From assembly GCA_018823285.1 (NCBI GenBank), contig JAHJIQ010000019.1, positions 37,410 to 101,409 on the forward strand: 64,000 nucleotides of DNA, given 5' to 3'. Source of the stretch: Pseudomonadota bacterium (GTDB taxonomy: Bacteria > Desulfobacterota > Desulfobulbia > Desulfobulbales > JAGXFP01). Both the position numbers and the translations under genes were made by a program. Shown one piece after another: positions 26,990 through 37,161 of this stretch (positions within the stretch are counted from its first letter, which is position 1; each line of letters begins with the position of its first letter). The notes beneath the pieces are model-generated. The model had not been told where the DNA came from, did no database searches, and saw nothing but the letters and a program-made list of their open reading frames with translations.

Positions 26990-29212
26990 TCACTCGCCCT
27001 CGTCATCGGCCGATTCCAGCTTCTGTTTGCCATCACCTGTTGAAATAAGACCCGCAAGGTCCAAAATTAAACCCACCCTCCCGTCACCAAGGATAGTTCC
27101 ACCGGCAACCCCCGGAATATCTTTCAGGTAGCCGCCAAGGCTCTTGATCACCACCTCCTGCTTGCCAAGAAGCTCATCGACCATCAGAGCCCTCTGGCGA
27201 CCCTCATTCTCTATCACCACAACGATGGAGTTCCATGGGTCCTCGTTGGCGCCATCAATATTGAACACCTCGCAGAGGCGGATAATGGGGACCAGTTTGT
27301 TCCTGACCATCAGGGTCTCCCCTTTGCCTTGAACGGTATTGTACTTCTCCGGTTCCGGCTTCATGGATTCCTGGATGGCGATGGTGGGAATGATGTATCT
27401 CTCCTCTCCGACCCGGACGATGATTCCGTCAATAATGGCGAGGGTCAGCGGCAACCTTATGACAAACTGCGAACCCTCTCCGGGCTGGCTTATGACCTCA
27501 ACCTTGCCTCTGAGTTTGTCCACCGCTTTCTTGACAACATCCATGCCGACCCCCCGACCCGAGACGTCGGTTATTTTATCGGCCGTTGAAAATCCCGGAA
27601 GAAAGATCAGGTTGTTGAGTTCGTGATCATTCAGGTTTTCGCCCTCCTTGATAATCCCCCGATCAATGGCCTTCTTCCTGATTTTCTCGCTGTTGAGACC
27701 GTTGCCGTCATCTTCAATTTCGATGACGATATAGCCGCCCTTCTGATAGGCACTGAGCTTGACCATTCCGGTCGCCGACTTGCCGATCTTCTTTCTTTCC
27801 TCGGGAGTCTGAACACCATGATCCACTGAGTTGCGGATCATATGGACCAGAGGATCATAAATTGAATCGACCATATTGCGGTCAATCTCGGTTTCTTCAC
27901 CGATCATCACCAGGTCGACCAGCTTGCCGGATTTTTTCGACAGGTCCCGCACCAGTCTGGTCATCTTCTGGAAAGTCTGCCGGATCGGCACCATCCGCAT
28001 CGCCATGGCCGTTTTCTGCAACTCGCTGGTGATTCTGGAAAGCTGGGAGAAATCCTTTGTAAGTTTAGGATCTGCGATGGAAGAAACCAGCGGGTTCTGC
28101 TGGACCATTGCCTGCATGATCACAAGCTCGCCGACCGCGTTGACCAGGCCGTCCAGTTTTTCAATATCAACCTTGATCGAGGCGCCGACCTTCCCTTTTC
28201 TGGATTGCCCGTCATCGCTCTTTTTATCACTATCCGGATCAGATCCGGAGGGCTCCTCTCCTTTTCCCGTCTCGGTATCAGCTGGTACCGGATCATCACT
28301 CTCTTTTGCCGGAACAGTTCTTTCGGCAGCTTTTCCGGCTTCGGCAGGCAAACTTCCTCCCTCACGGAGAACACTAATCCTTTTTACAAACCCACTGATA
28401 TCAAACTGTTTGTAACTGTCGACACCTTTCTCGAGAACATCCTTGATATTCTCAACCATCGATTTCAAAGCGTCACCCACGCTTAATACGACATCAATAA
28501 CTTCCGAGTCCATTTCCCGGACTCCGTTCCTGACATCGTCGAGAAGATTCTCGGTTGTATGGGCAAGCTTGTTGATGGTTTTCAGATTCAGAAACCCGGA
28601 CACTCCTTTGATGGTATGAAAGGGGCGGAATATATTATTGATAATTTCAAGGTCATCGGGATTCTGTTCAAGATCAAGTACGTTTACCTCTATGGACTCC
28701 AGATGATCGAAGGCTTCTTCGATGAAGCCGGTCAGCAGCTCCTTATCCTGAAGAAAATCAAGATTGACATCTTCTTCCGTCGACTGCTCTTTACCGGCAG
28801 GCTCTTCAACTGCCTGAGCGCTTGAATCACCACTGAAAATCTGCGGACTGACAGCAAAACCGGTCGCCTTCAAATCATTGCAGAATTTTTCAACATCCGC
28901 CGCTTCAGACGTTCCCTTGCGGTTGATCTCCTGCATATAGACAATACATTGTCCGATCCGTTCATAATTCCCGGCCGAATCGTCAAGCTCGGCCATGATG
29001 ATTTTCTCCAGCGCTTTCTGGAGTAAATCGGCCATTCTGAACAATTCGGGAGGAGAGGCACTCTGGTCAAGGCTCATGAACTCTTCAATAAAGCCGAGCA
29101 GCTCACCCACTTCACCAAGGGTCCCCGGCTCCACCATCATGATTTTCAGGGCCATTTCTTCCAGGAGCTCGGAAACCCCTCTTTTCTTTCCTGCCATACC
29201 TGCTTTCTCCAT
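26990..29212 (-). CDS. cheA: Chemotaxis histidine kinase CheA
   Basis: 740-aa kinase. The Hpt domain has phospho-accepting His ~199 in FHTIKGVSGFLN, followed by a Pro/Glu/Ser-rich linker. P3 dimerisation, P4 ATPase (NSVDHGVQTPEER, GRGVGMDVVK) and a C-terminal CheW-like P5 domain complete it. Before the Hpt is a ~140-residue helical region that may be a degenerate second Hpt. The start is the ATG at 29212; an upstream GTG at 29227 lies inside a repeat core and is less likely. First gene of the leftward operon. Confidence 0.95.
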   Translation of the reverse strand: MEKAGMAGKKRGVSELLEEMALKIMMVEPGTLGEVGELLGFIEEFMSLDQSASPPELFRMADLLQKALEKIIMAELDDSAGNYERIGQCIVYMQEINRKGTSEAADVEKFCNDLKATGFAVSPQIFSGDSSAQAVEEPAGKEQSTEEDVNLDFLQDKELLTGFIEEAFDHLESIEVNVLDLEQNPDDLEIINNIFRPFHTIKGVSGFLNLKTINKLAHTTENLLDDVRNGVREMDSEVIDVVLSVGDALKSMVENIKDVLEKGVDSYKQFDISGFVKRISVLREGGSLPAEAGKAAERTVPAKESDDPVPADTETGKGEEPSGSDPDSDKKSDDGQSRKGKVGASIKVDIEKLDGLVNAVGELVIMQAMVQQNPLVSSIADPKLTKDFSQLSRITSELQKTAMAMRMVPIRQTFQKMTRLVRDLSKKSGKLVDLVMIGEETEIDRNMVDSIYDPLVHMIRNSVDHGVQTPEERKKIGKSATGMVKLSAYQKGGYIVIEIEDDGNGLNSEKIRKKAIDRGIIKEGENLNDHELNNLIFLPGFSTADKITDVSGRGVGMDVVKKAVDKLRGKVEVISQPGEGSQFVIRLPLTLAIIDGIIVRVGEERYIIPTIAIQESMKPEPEKYNTVQGKGETLMVRNKLVPIIRLCEVFNIDGANEDPWNSIVVVIENEGRQRALMVDELLGKQEVVIKSLGGYLKDIPGVAGGTILGDGRVGLILDLAGLISTGDGKQKLESADDEGE

Positions 29213-29604
29213 AGGAACTTCTTTCACCCTTCGGGCATAAGTCTCGTGCGAGCAGACGCGCTGCTCAACTCGGCTTTATTGCCAAAACCCTGACTCAACA
29301 TACCCCCGCGACAAATCAAAAATATTCTACCGCGAAAGCTACACCCGTTATCAAGTAGTTTTTTGGAGATACAGGAAATATTCTTAAGAAGGAGAAGGCA
29401 GTAACAGGAATTTCCAACTCAGACAGATCGAAAATGAAAAGGAAAGAGAAAACAAAGGGGGGGCGTTTCTGCTGAAGCAGGCCGGGCAGAATATCTATAC
29501 TCCAAGGCGCTTAAACACAGGGATTTGCTATGAAGAGCAAAACTGTCGGCTTACATATTCAGCAGAGGTTGACTTGGCAATGGAAATCGTTACGCGAGCC
29601 TTTC
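29213..29604. other. Intergenic upstream of cheA
   Basis: 392 bp between cheA and the lipoprotein gene, both leftward. It carries a repeat core immediately upstream of the cheA start and otherwise A/G-rich sequence with no gene. No FliA-type promoter was recognised here. Confidence 0.5.
29223..29281 (+). repeat. Dispersed hairpin core, copy 4
   Basis: TTCACCCTTCGGGCATAAG, then CTCGTGCGAGCAGACGCGCT and GCTCAACTCGGCTTTATTG. Both the ACCC/GGGT-type and the GAGCAG/CTGCTC hairpins are present. It lies between the cheA start and the rest of its leader. Confidence 0.85.
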
Positions 29605-31449
29605 TCACTCATTGAAGAGAGATGTTTTGTTTCCTCCGGCAGGCAGACCTTTAAGCTCCGGGAGAAGTTCAGGATCGAACAGCACTATCTGCTGCTCAAT
29701 AATCTCAATATTCTGTTTCACTTTACTAATGAGAGACACTTCAGGGTATTTGATCATAATATCATTCAGCAGCCCCCAGCATTCTTTGAAGAGCTGTTTT
29801 TTGCGATCGTAATCACCCTCCTTTCTTGCCTTGACGAAGATCCCCGCCGCCAGTCTGCGCATCTCGGCAGCGGCCTTTTCGGATGTCTCACGGATCTTCT
29901 CCCTGGCCTGAGCATCATAATCAGTGTCGAGGAGGGCTGTAAAGGCGTTGATCGCCTCATCAAACTTTCTTGATTCCAGGTTATTGACGGCCTTCTCCCA
30001 CTGCTCGCCCAGAGTCTGCTCGAGAAGCGCCTTCTGTTCTTCAAGACTCCGCATCTCGGCAAGAAGAACATCGTCCATTGTCCTTTGGACTGTCTCACGC
30101 ATACTCACCGGCAGGTCGCCGGCAAGCATCATCTCCAGGGTTGCCTTGGCCTGGGAGAAATCCTTTTTCTTGAGATAGGCATCGATTCTATCCATCTTGC
30201 TGGTGATCCATCCCCTGGCGGAATCCTCGGTCTGGCCGAACATTTGCCTGGCCCTGAAAGAAAAAGGACTGTCAGGGAACTCTTCTTCCAGCTTCTCAAC
30301 CTGCTCCTTCATGCCGGCAGGAATATTCAAACCATCAAAGGTGATATAACTTCGCAGGACATCCATATACAAAGGCAACTCGCTGGCATCCATCTCGACA
30401 CCACTCAACAGCGCCAGCTGATCTGCAACCCAACGGTCATCACCCTTCCTTGATTCAAAAAAATCCGCCAGTCGGCGGTAATGTTTTTTGGCCAGATCAA
30501 TACGACCCGAAGCGAGCAGAAGGTCGGCGACAAGCCTTCTGAGTGAGCGCTCTTCCGGAGAAGGAGTCATCTCTTTCAGAGTGCCATCCAGGACCTCTCC
30601 CGCCATTTCCAGTTTGCCGGTTTTCAGGAGGGCAAGACCATACATCCTTCTGGTATCAAGACTCACATCCCTTTCGGGATAGGCTGCCATCAGGTTCTGA
30701 AAAGCGATGATCGCCTCCTCATAACGCCCCTTGCCCGCATACTGGCCTACGATTGATTCACTCTGTCGCGCCACACTGTCGGTGTGGCGGTCGATCAGTC
30801 CGTTCACGAGAGCCGCACTGGCCATAAAAACCTGTTCACAACCGCTTTCAAGATAAGAAATATCCTGGTTATAAATCTGCCATGGGTCAAGGGAAAGATT
30901 CTCGTCCTCGATGGAAGGATGTTCAAGCTTCAGTGCGACTTCCATCAACAAACTGTATCCGCGGAAGATGTTCTCAATCCGGTTGAAACAGTCCGGCCAG
31001 TTGGGCGGGCGCCGCGCGAGAAGTTCCAGGTCTTCGATCTGCTCGGCCAGAGTTTGCCAGTTGGACACTTTCTCACCATACAGGGCCAGCCGCTGATCAA
31101 TCATAGCCACACTGGGGAGAACCATCACCTTCCGCACTCTCACTTCTACAGGCGAAGCTCCTCCAGCCGCCCCACCCTGCTTCAGATCCAGGTCAGACCC
31201 GGAGGAACTGGCAATCAATTCCGAGTCCGGGCCTCCACGCTCAGCTGCTTCCGAAAAAGGCTCCCGGGCAACATGCTTTTCAATGGTGTATTCCCCGGAA
31301 GAAGGTGGCGCCACTTTGCTCGGAGCGCACCCGCTGAGGGCCATAATATAGGTCAGAATTAAAACGATAAAGCCAAGTTGAGGGACCAGTCTGCTCGTAC
31401 GAGACTTAAACCCGAAGGGTGAATCTAGAAGGTGTAAACGGCGTTTCAT
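29605..31449 (-). CDS. TPR-containing lipoprotein coupled to PBP
   Basis: 614-aa predicted lipoprotein: hydrophobic LGFIVLILTYIMALSGC with lipobox Cys (~41), then a Ser-rich linker and repeated helical pairs (for example RYEEAIIAFQNLMAAYPERD) typical of TPRs. No enzymatic domain seen. Its ATG overlaps the stop of the upstream penicillin-binding protein gene (ATGA), which fixes the start and implies co-translation. A role as an envelope partner of the PBP is inferred. The N-terminal n-region is encoded by a dispersed repeat core (31366-31424) read in frame. Confidence 0.78.
   Translation of the reverse strand: MKRRLHLLDSPFGFKSRTSRLVPQLGFIVLILTYIMALSGCAPSKVAPPSSGEYTIEKHVAREPFSEAAERGGPDSELIASSSGSDLDLKQGGAAGGASPVEVRVRKVMVLPSVAMIDQRLALYGEKVSNWQTLAEQIEDLELLARRPPNWPDCFNRIENIFRGYSLLMEVALKLEHPSIEDENLSLDPWQIYNQDISYLESGCEQVFMASAALVNGLIDRHTDSVARQSESIVGQYAGKGRYEEAIIAFQNLMAAYPERDVSLDTRRMYGLALLKTGKLEMAGEVLDGTLKEMTPSPEERSLRRLVADLLLASGRIDLAKKHYRRLADFFESRKGDDRWVADQLALLSGVEMDASELPLYMDVLRSYITFDGLNIPAGMKEQVEKLEEEFPDSPFSFRARQMFGQTEDSARGWITSKMDRIDAYLKKKDFSQAKATLEMMLAGDLPVSMRETVQRTMDDVLLAEMRSLEEQKALLEQTLGEQWEKAVNNLESRKFDEAINAFTALLDTDYDAQAREKIRETSEKAAAEMRRLAAGIFVKARKEGDYDRKKQLFKECWGLLNDIMIKYPEVSLISKVKQNIEIIEQQIVLFDPELLPELKGLPAGGNKTSLFNE
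31366..31424 (-). repeat. Dispersed hairpin core, copy 5, inside a coding sequence
   Basis: Reverse-orientation core (GATAAAGCCAAGTTGAGGGA at the left, AAACCCGAAGGGTGAATC at the right) in frame with codons about 9-28 of the lipoprotein gene. The ACCC/GGGT hairpin is intact; the GAGCAG arm is decayed. Confidence 0.75.
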
Positions 31450-34400
31450 CTTTGTTCAGACATCCAGTAAGGTTTGAAAAATCTTGCCGGCTTGATCCGT
31501 CCGCCGCTGATCTCTTCCCCAAAGGTCAGGATAGTCGCGTCAGATTGAGTCTCGGTGCTTGCCAAGCCGCCTCTTTTGGGATCGACCCTGATTTCCATCT
31601 GCCCCAGGGCCGGGTATGAAAGGGGATATTCAGTGATCCCCGAAAAGGATATGTCAACCAGATCGAGCTTGGCTGCGTACCCCCTGGTTTTCAGTATGTG
31701 GCCGGCGACACTGGTCCAGGCCGGCAGAGCACCTGCCGAACCGGTTATGTTTGTGGTTTTCCAGACCATCGGCGTGTTGTCATCGAAACCCACATATGCC
31801 GTCAGAATATACCCTTCAGGAAACGAGAAACCATTCCCCTGGATTATCCCGGGCACTCCTCCGGCAAAACTGGCATTCGTGAATCTGTTGGCAGTTCCGG
31901 TCTTGCCGACGACCGGCACATCAATATCAAGTTCGGTAAGCTGCCTGTTCAGTTCCGGATCATTGCTGGTCAATTTAATATTCTGGTCAGCATACCTTCC
32001 AGTTCCATATTTGACAACTTTTCTTAGAATATCACCCAGGGCAATCGAAGTCTCCTGGGCCAGAACCTGCCTCTCTGTCTGGAGCGGCTTAAAAATAATC
32101 TCACCATCGCTCCCTTCAATGCTTTCGATAATCGACAGATTCTCTCCGCCGCCCTGATCGCCATTCCATCTGATGCTGCCGGTGAGCATCCCTTCATAAG
32201 CTCTTGCCACTTCGAGAAGGCTCAGGACATTGGACCCGAGAGGGAAAGAGAGAACCGGATCCAGCTTGCTTTCAATACCCATGGCCCGGCAAAGGCCGAT
32301 AATATACTGGAGCCCGGCCATAACCCTGAAATCACGCACCTTGTAGAGGACCTCCTGACTGTATGGAGGCAATTCATTCAGGACAGTATACTCCTTTTCA
32401 ATGACCTCGTTCAGAAGTTCAATGGTGCCGGATGCCAGCATGTTGTCAATCAGCACTCCGTCCCAGAATTCTTCCTCCTCATTTCCCTGCATTGAAGAGA
32501 TGCTTCTGACCAGCTCCGACCGATCCACCTTGCGCCATTCCACCGGAACAGGCTCATACTCCACCACACCTTCCAGACCCTCTCCATTTTCTTCTCCAGG
32601 CTCCGGCTCTTTTCTCTCAAGTTCATGGTAGATATAATCGCCGGTCTGCTGGTTGCGGTAAATGGGAATCTCTTCAGACTCCTCCGCCAGAGAAGCGACA
32701 CTGATCTTGACCTGATTAAGCCCATCAAGGAATTTTTTATACCTCAGATAGTTCTGTTTCAGGAGACTTTTCCGCAATTTTGCCTCTTTCAGTTTTTTCT
32801 TGCGATCTTTTTCCTCTCTGAGGGATTCATCTTCATATATGTTTTCCGTTCTTTTACCATCTGCATTTTCTACCAGCCCAAGATCTTCATCAACAGCTTC
32901 AACAAACTTGTCAAAATTTGTACCGTAATGAAACTTGCTGACGATTTCATACTCTTTCATTTTGCCGGCAAATATCAGATCCGGCTCAAGCTCGGTAATA
33001 GCCCGGGAAAAAGCGATTTCGTAGAGGGCATCATCATCAACGACAATCCCGAAAGAATCGCGGATTCTTCTCTTGTATGCGGTAGCGGACTCTTCCGGCA
33101 ACTGGTCCAGTGACAGAAAGGCAAGCACATCTTTAAACTGGGCAAGGGAGAGATGGTCGCAGAGGTGGTAAAGAAGCCAGATTGTGGCAAGATTCTCTGA
33201 ATGAACACCCGCCCAGCTCATGGAAACCCCCTTGTAGGGGCTGGTGTGGTCAGGCCTGGGGAAATAAGGCATGTTCTGGTACACAAACACATTCCGTTCG
33301 TTATTCAGCACGTCCATGGTGTTCCAGCCCAGCTGGAGTGCCGCGGCATAGACGAGAGGCTTCACGACCGAGCCCATGGGTCTCCTGGCAGAAATGGCCC
33401 GATTGAAATAACGGTTTTCCATCCCGCCGACCATGGCCCGGATCATCCCTTCCCGCATCGCCAGAAGACCACCCTGGACCTGCGGATATTTCTCAAGGTC
33501 AAGAATTTGCGCTCCGGTATCAGCATCAACGTCTCGGACACTGACGTAAACGAGATCCCCTTCCTTAAGCATTGCAAGAAGCTTGGGAATATCACTCTTG
33601 CCCGCCGTGGACCAGAGCTGCTTCTCATGTTTGACGAAAGGTGTCAGCAGATTCATCAACCCTTTGCGGTCTATATAAGCGTCAGACCGATCAGGCCTGG
33701 TCCCGTCAATCGCGACGCTTATCCTGGGCATAGCGCCATCTTCAATTTGAATGACCCGCCCGAAATGAAATGACCCCCTGCCCTCCTCACGTTCGATGTT
33801 TCTGTTATTAGCCAGATATTCCTGCTGCACCGCTTCCCTTTCATACCCGCGCAAACGCACATCCAGGCGAGACAGCTCCTTGCGCAGGGTATAAAAACTT
33901 TTCTCCTGAAGGTCTTTTTCAATACTGGTAATGACCTTCACCCCGGAGGTCGCCATATTGCTGATGCCATGCTCACTGAAAGCCTCGACTACCTCCGGTT
34001 CATCCATGGCCTCTTTGACCATATCCATGATCGTGTTCAGCGAGAAATACATCTTCCCCTGGTTGAAAGGGATCTCCTGCCCGAGATTTTCCTCAAAAAC
34101 CGGCTGACTCAAAAGCCCGTTCCTGGCCATCTGCCCCAGGACGTATTTGACACGCAGGCGGGATCTCTCCCGTGCGGCCGCCTGGTCGGCTTCATCTTTT
34201 TTAATAAAAGGATTGTAATAATTGGGGCGCTTGACACTTCCGGCAATGAAAGCGCATTCAAGCAGATTCAGCTCAGAGGCATCCTTGTTGAAATAATAAC
34301 GGGCGGCAACGCCAAGCCCCCTGCCGTTGCCGCTCACATAGAACTGATTGGCATAAAATTCAAGGATCTTCTCTTTCGGGTAGTGATATTCAAGCCGCAG

Positions 34401-34850
34401 GGCAAAAAGAAGCTCTTTGAGTTTTGAGGCGATCGACCGGTCTTTGCGCTTGAACAGGTTTTTGGCGGTCTGCTGGGTAATGGTGCTCCCGCCTTGCACC
34501 ACTCGACCTGCCCTGATATTGGCGGCAATTGCTCTCAGTACCCCGAGAACATCTATCCCGTAATGACTGAAAAATTTCCGGTCTTCGGCGGCGATGATCC
34601 CGGAGATGAATTCTTGAGGAATATGCTCGTATGGAACGTACTGACGGTGGGCGGTCTCGAAAAACACCCCGACCTTGTCCTTTCCCCCGCTGTAATAAAC
34701 AGGGCTCTCAACCGCCAGGATCTTTTCGATGCTGGCCTGCTGAATCTCCTCACCAGGGTCCAGAACCACAAGCCATGAGAACAGCAGCAAGCCGACCGCA
34801 CCCAGGGATGTACCTGTACCCAGCAAGAGAAAAAAAAGTCTTCTTAACAT
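31446..34850 (-). CDS. Class A penicillin-binding protein (PBP1A-like)
   Basis: Bifunctional peptidoglycan synthase. An N-terminal membrane anchor (residues 5-30) precedes a GT51 glycosyltransferase domain (catalytic Glu89 in AAEDRKFF, then GGSTITQQTAKNLFK). The transpeptidase domain has Ser ~492 in GSVVKP, S-E-N in VHSENLA and KTGTANRF near residue 983. At 1134 aa it is much longer than most PBP1A proteins: a Lys/Glu-rich insertion (roughly residues 640-790) lies within the transpeptidase region between the S-E-N and KTG motifs. It is coupled to the downstream lipoprotein gene. Confidence 0.92.
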   Translation of the reverse strand: MLRRLFFLLLGTGTSLGAVGLLLFSWLVVLDPGEEIQQASIEKILAVESPVYYSGGKDKVGVFFETAHRQYVPYEHIPQEFISGIIAAEDRKFFSHYGIDVLGVLRAIAANIRAGRVVQGGSTITQQTAKNLFKRKDRSIASKLKELLFALRLEYHYPKEKILEFYANQFYVSGNGRGLGVAARYYFNKDASELNLLECAFIAGSVKRPNYYNPFIKKDEADQAAARERSRLRVKYVLGQMARNGLLSQPVFEENLGQEIPFNQGKMYFSLNTIMDMVKEAMDEPEVVEAFSEHGISNMATSGVKVITSIEKDLQEKSFYTLRKELSRLDVRLRGYEREAVQQEYLANNRNIEREEGRGSFHFGRVIQIEDGAMPRISVAIDGTRPDRSDAYIDRKGLMNLLTPFVKHEKQLWSTAGKSDIPKLLAMLKEGDLVYVSVRDVDADTGAQILDLEKYPQVQGGLLAMREGMIRAMVGGMENRYFNRAISARRPMGSVVKPLVYAAALQLGWNTMDVLNNERNVFVYQNMPYFPRPDHTSPYKGVSMSWAGVHSENLATIWLLYHLCDHLSLAQFKDVLAFLSLDQLPEESATAYKRRIRDSFGIVVDDDALYEIAFSRAITELEPDLIFAGKMKEYEIVSKFHYGTNFDKFVEAVDEDLGLVENADGKRTENIYEDESLREEKDRKKKLKEAKLRKSLLKQNYLRYKKFLDGLNQVKISVASLAEESEEIPIYRNQQTGDYIYHELERKEPEPGEENGEGLEGVVEYEPVPVEWRKVDRSELVRSISSMQGNEEEEFWDGVLIDNMLASGTIELLNEVIEKEYTVLNELPPYSQEVLYKVRDFRVMAGLQYIIGLCRAMGIESKLDPVLSFPLGSNVLSLLEVARAYEGMLTGSIRWNGDQGGGENLSIIESIEGSDGEIIFKPLQTERQVLAQETSIALGDILRKVVKYGTGRYADQNIKLTSNDPELNRQLTELDIDVPVVGKTGTANRFTNASFAGGVPGIIQGNGFSFPEGYILTAYVGFDDNTPMVWKTTNITGSAGALPAWTSVAGHILKTRGYAAKLDLVDISFSGITEYPLSYPALGQMEIRVDPKRGGLASTETQSDATILTFGEEISGGRIKPARFFKPYWMSEQR

Positions 34851-35140
34851 AATCTATTTTCCCGGCAGGAGTGCCGGTAATGGCGTTCCCGTAGTTTATC
34901 CACTGATCGGAACCTGCAGCCCCGCACTATGGCATATTTCACAATTTTTTCAACAAAATCAAGTCGTCACACCGTTTTTATTTGCATATACAGACTTTCT
35001 CAGTTAAAAAAAACTATTTGAGAAATCCGGTTATTTTTCGATACATAACAATATGGCGCCCATCAGGGTACCAATCAGGGGAAAGTCGAAGACAGCCGCC
35101 TGACCGGATTTAACCACAACCATATCCTGCCAAGGAAAAC

Positions 35141-37075
35141 ATGAACGATAGCTCCATGAAGCCCGCATATCCCTGCAGGGCCTTGAAATTCCTTGCTCCC
35201 GCGCTGAACCTCTTTTTTGCACCCTTCCAGACCATGGGGCTCATTGTTCTCTGCCTGAGCCTTTCGTCCTGCCTCCCGTCCACCTCCGGATACGGAATCA
35301 CCTCTCACGCAATCCAGGGAAATGACTTCCCGGACGGCAACTCTGAGATTGCGAGCATTACCCAGGAAACAGGATCACCTGAAAGCCTCGTGGAAGAAGA
35401 CCCGGAGAACGACACCAAAAACCCTGCGCTTGAAATAGCCGCGATTGAAACCGACGCAGTTGTCATAGACGAGATCCCGTTGCCAAGTGAAGAAGAAATA
35501 ACCTCATTTGAAGCCCAGGAAGAAAACCAGAGTGAATCGCTTTCTTCCCTACTTACTGAGGAAACGGATACAATTCCTGAAATCACTTACGATTACCCCA
35601 TGGCCATGAACCGTAAGGTCCAGTTCTTTCTGGATCATTTCCAGCACACCCAGCCTGAGAATTTTCGGAAATGGCTCTCCCGTTCAGCACGCTATCTGCC
35701 CATGATTCAGAAGAAGCTAAAGGAAGCCGGAATGCCCCTGGATCTCGCATATCTGCCGATGATCGAGAGCGGCTTTCTTCTGACTGCTTACTCAAGTGCC
35801 CGAGCGGCCGGACCATGGCAATTTCTTCGCAGCACCGGCAGGATGTATGGCCTGAAAATCGACAATTACGTCGACGAGCGCCGTGACCCTGTCAAATCAA
35901 CTGCGGCAGCGATCTCCTTCCTCAAAGACCTATACCGGGATTTCAATTCCTGGCATCTGGCAACAGCTGCTTACAACGGGGGCGCGGGCAGAATCGGCAA
36001 GGCCATTAAAAAAACCGGGTCCACCGATTTCTGGACTCTTGCCAACAGCTCCCACATCAAACGCGAAACCAAGTATTACGTGCCAAAACTTATCGCCGCC
36101 ATCATGATCGCCAAAGACCCGGAAAAGTACGGGTTCACCGATATCGAATATGAACCCCCACTTGAATATGAGATTCTGGAAGTCCCCCGCTGGACATCTC
36201 TCCAGGCTGTGGCGGTTGCCGGAGACCTGCAACTTGAATATCTGCGCGACCTCAACCGACAGTTGCGGCGCGCCATCACCCCCCCGGAAGTTAAACGATA
36301 TCCGCTCAAAGTACCGCCGGGCAAAAAGGAACTGATTGAGGCCAGACTGCCCCGGGTCAACGCCATTGTCACAACCAGCTACAAAACCCACGTGGTCAAG
36401 AAAGGGGATTCCCTGACCAGGATCTGCAATAACTACAATATCAACAAAAAGACACTGCTGAAAGCCAACAACCTCCGGACAGCGGAATTGAAAGCGGGGC
36501 AGCGCCTCAGGATTCCATACAAAACAACCAGCTACAAGCTTTTCGAAGAAAACCAGGTTGCCGGCAGAATCACCCCGGCCGACATGGCCCCGGAAAACCT
36601 GGTTCTTCACAAGGTAAAGCGCGGCGAGACCATTTCCGAGCTTGCCCGCCGGTACAATGTACCCATGCACATGATTGCGGCCTGGAACGGCCTCAACAAT
36701 CTCAACAGCCTCCGGGCCGGCCAGCAACTGGCTTTTTATCTTCAGGATACCAATGAAACCGGAGACGACAGGCTGGCAACTCTTGCTGATTCCTCAAATA
36801 ACCCGGCAAACGATCAAAAACCCGGCAAAGTCCTGAGAGTCAATCTCAACAAGAATGGTTCCGCGAAGTCTGGTGAGCCCGAAAAATCGAGCAGCAAACT
36901 CACCGGAGCGAAACTGACCTATTATCAGGTGAAAGGTGGAGATTCACTCTGGGCAATCGCCGAGAAGTTCCAGACCACCCCTGAAAAAATCAGGCAGTGG
37001 AACAGCATGGAAGACAATATCATTTACCCGGGCCATCGACTGCTGCTGCGGGTAATCGACGATATCGACGCCTGA
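35141..37075 (+). CDS. mltD: Membrane-bound lytic murein transglycosylase D with three LysM repeats
   Basis: Lipoprotein lytic transglycosylase that cleaves the MurNAc-GlcNAc bond. The signal region ends LIVLCLSLSSC (lipobox). An acidic linker leads to the SLT domain with catalytic Glu ~209 in PMIESGF, then AAGPWQF and ATAAYNGGAGRIGK. LysM repeats begin at about residues 418, 489 and 594 (HVVKKGDSL, HKVKRGETI, YQVKGGDSL). AAGGA lies before the ATG. It diverges from the PBP gene across a 290-bp gap. Confidence 0.92.
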   Translation: MNDSSMKPAYPCRALKFLAPALNLFFAPFQTMGLIVLCLSLSSCLPSTSGYGITSHAIQGNDFPDGNSEIASITQETGSPESLVEEDPENDTKNPALEIAAIETDAVVIDEIPLPSEEEITSFEAQEENQSESLSSLLTEETDTIPEITYDYPMAMNRKVQFFLDHFQHTQPENFRKWLSRSARYLPMIQKKLKEAGMPLDLAYLPMIESGFLLTAYSSARAAGPWQFLRSTGRMYGLKIDNYVDERRDPVKSTAAAISFLKDLYRDFNSWHLATAAYNGGAGRIGKAIKKTGSTDFWTLANSSHIKRETKYYVPKLIAAIMIAKDPEKYGFTDIEYEPPLEYEILEVPRWTSLQAVAVAGDLQLEYLRDLNRQLRRAITPPEVKRYPLKVPPGKKELIEARLPRVNAIVTTSYKTHVVKKGDSLTRICNNYNINKKTLLKANNLRTAELKAGQRLRIPYKTTSYKLFEENQVAGRITPADMAPENLVLHKVKRGETISELARRYNVPMHMIAAWNGLNNLNSLRAGQQLAFYLQDTNETGDDRLATLADSSNNPANDQKPGKVLRVNLNKNGSAKSGEPEKSSSKLTGAKLTYYQVKGGDSLWAIAEKFQTTPEKIRQWNSMEDNIIYPGHRLLLRVIDDIDA

Positions 37076-37161
37076 AACGGACCGGAATCCCATCAATCCA
37101 ACTCCTGCAACATGACCTGAAGCAGGGCCAGCCATATCCCAATCAGATTCAACATAAAATC

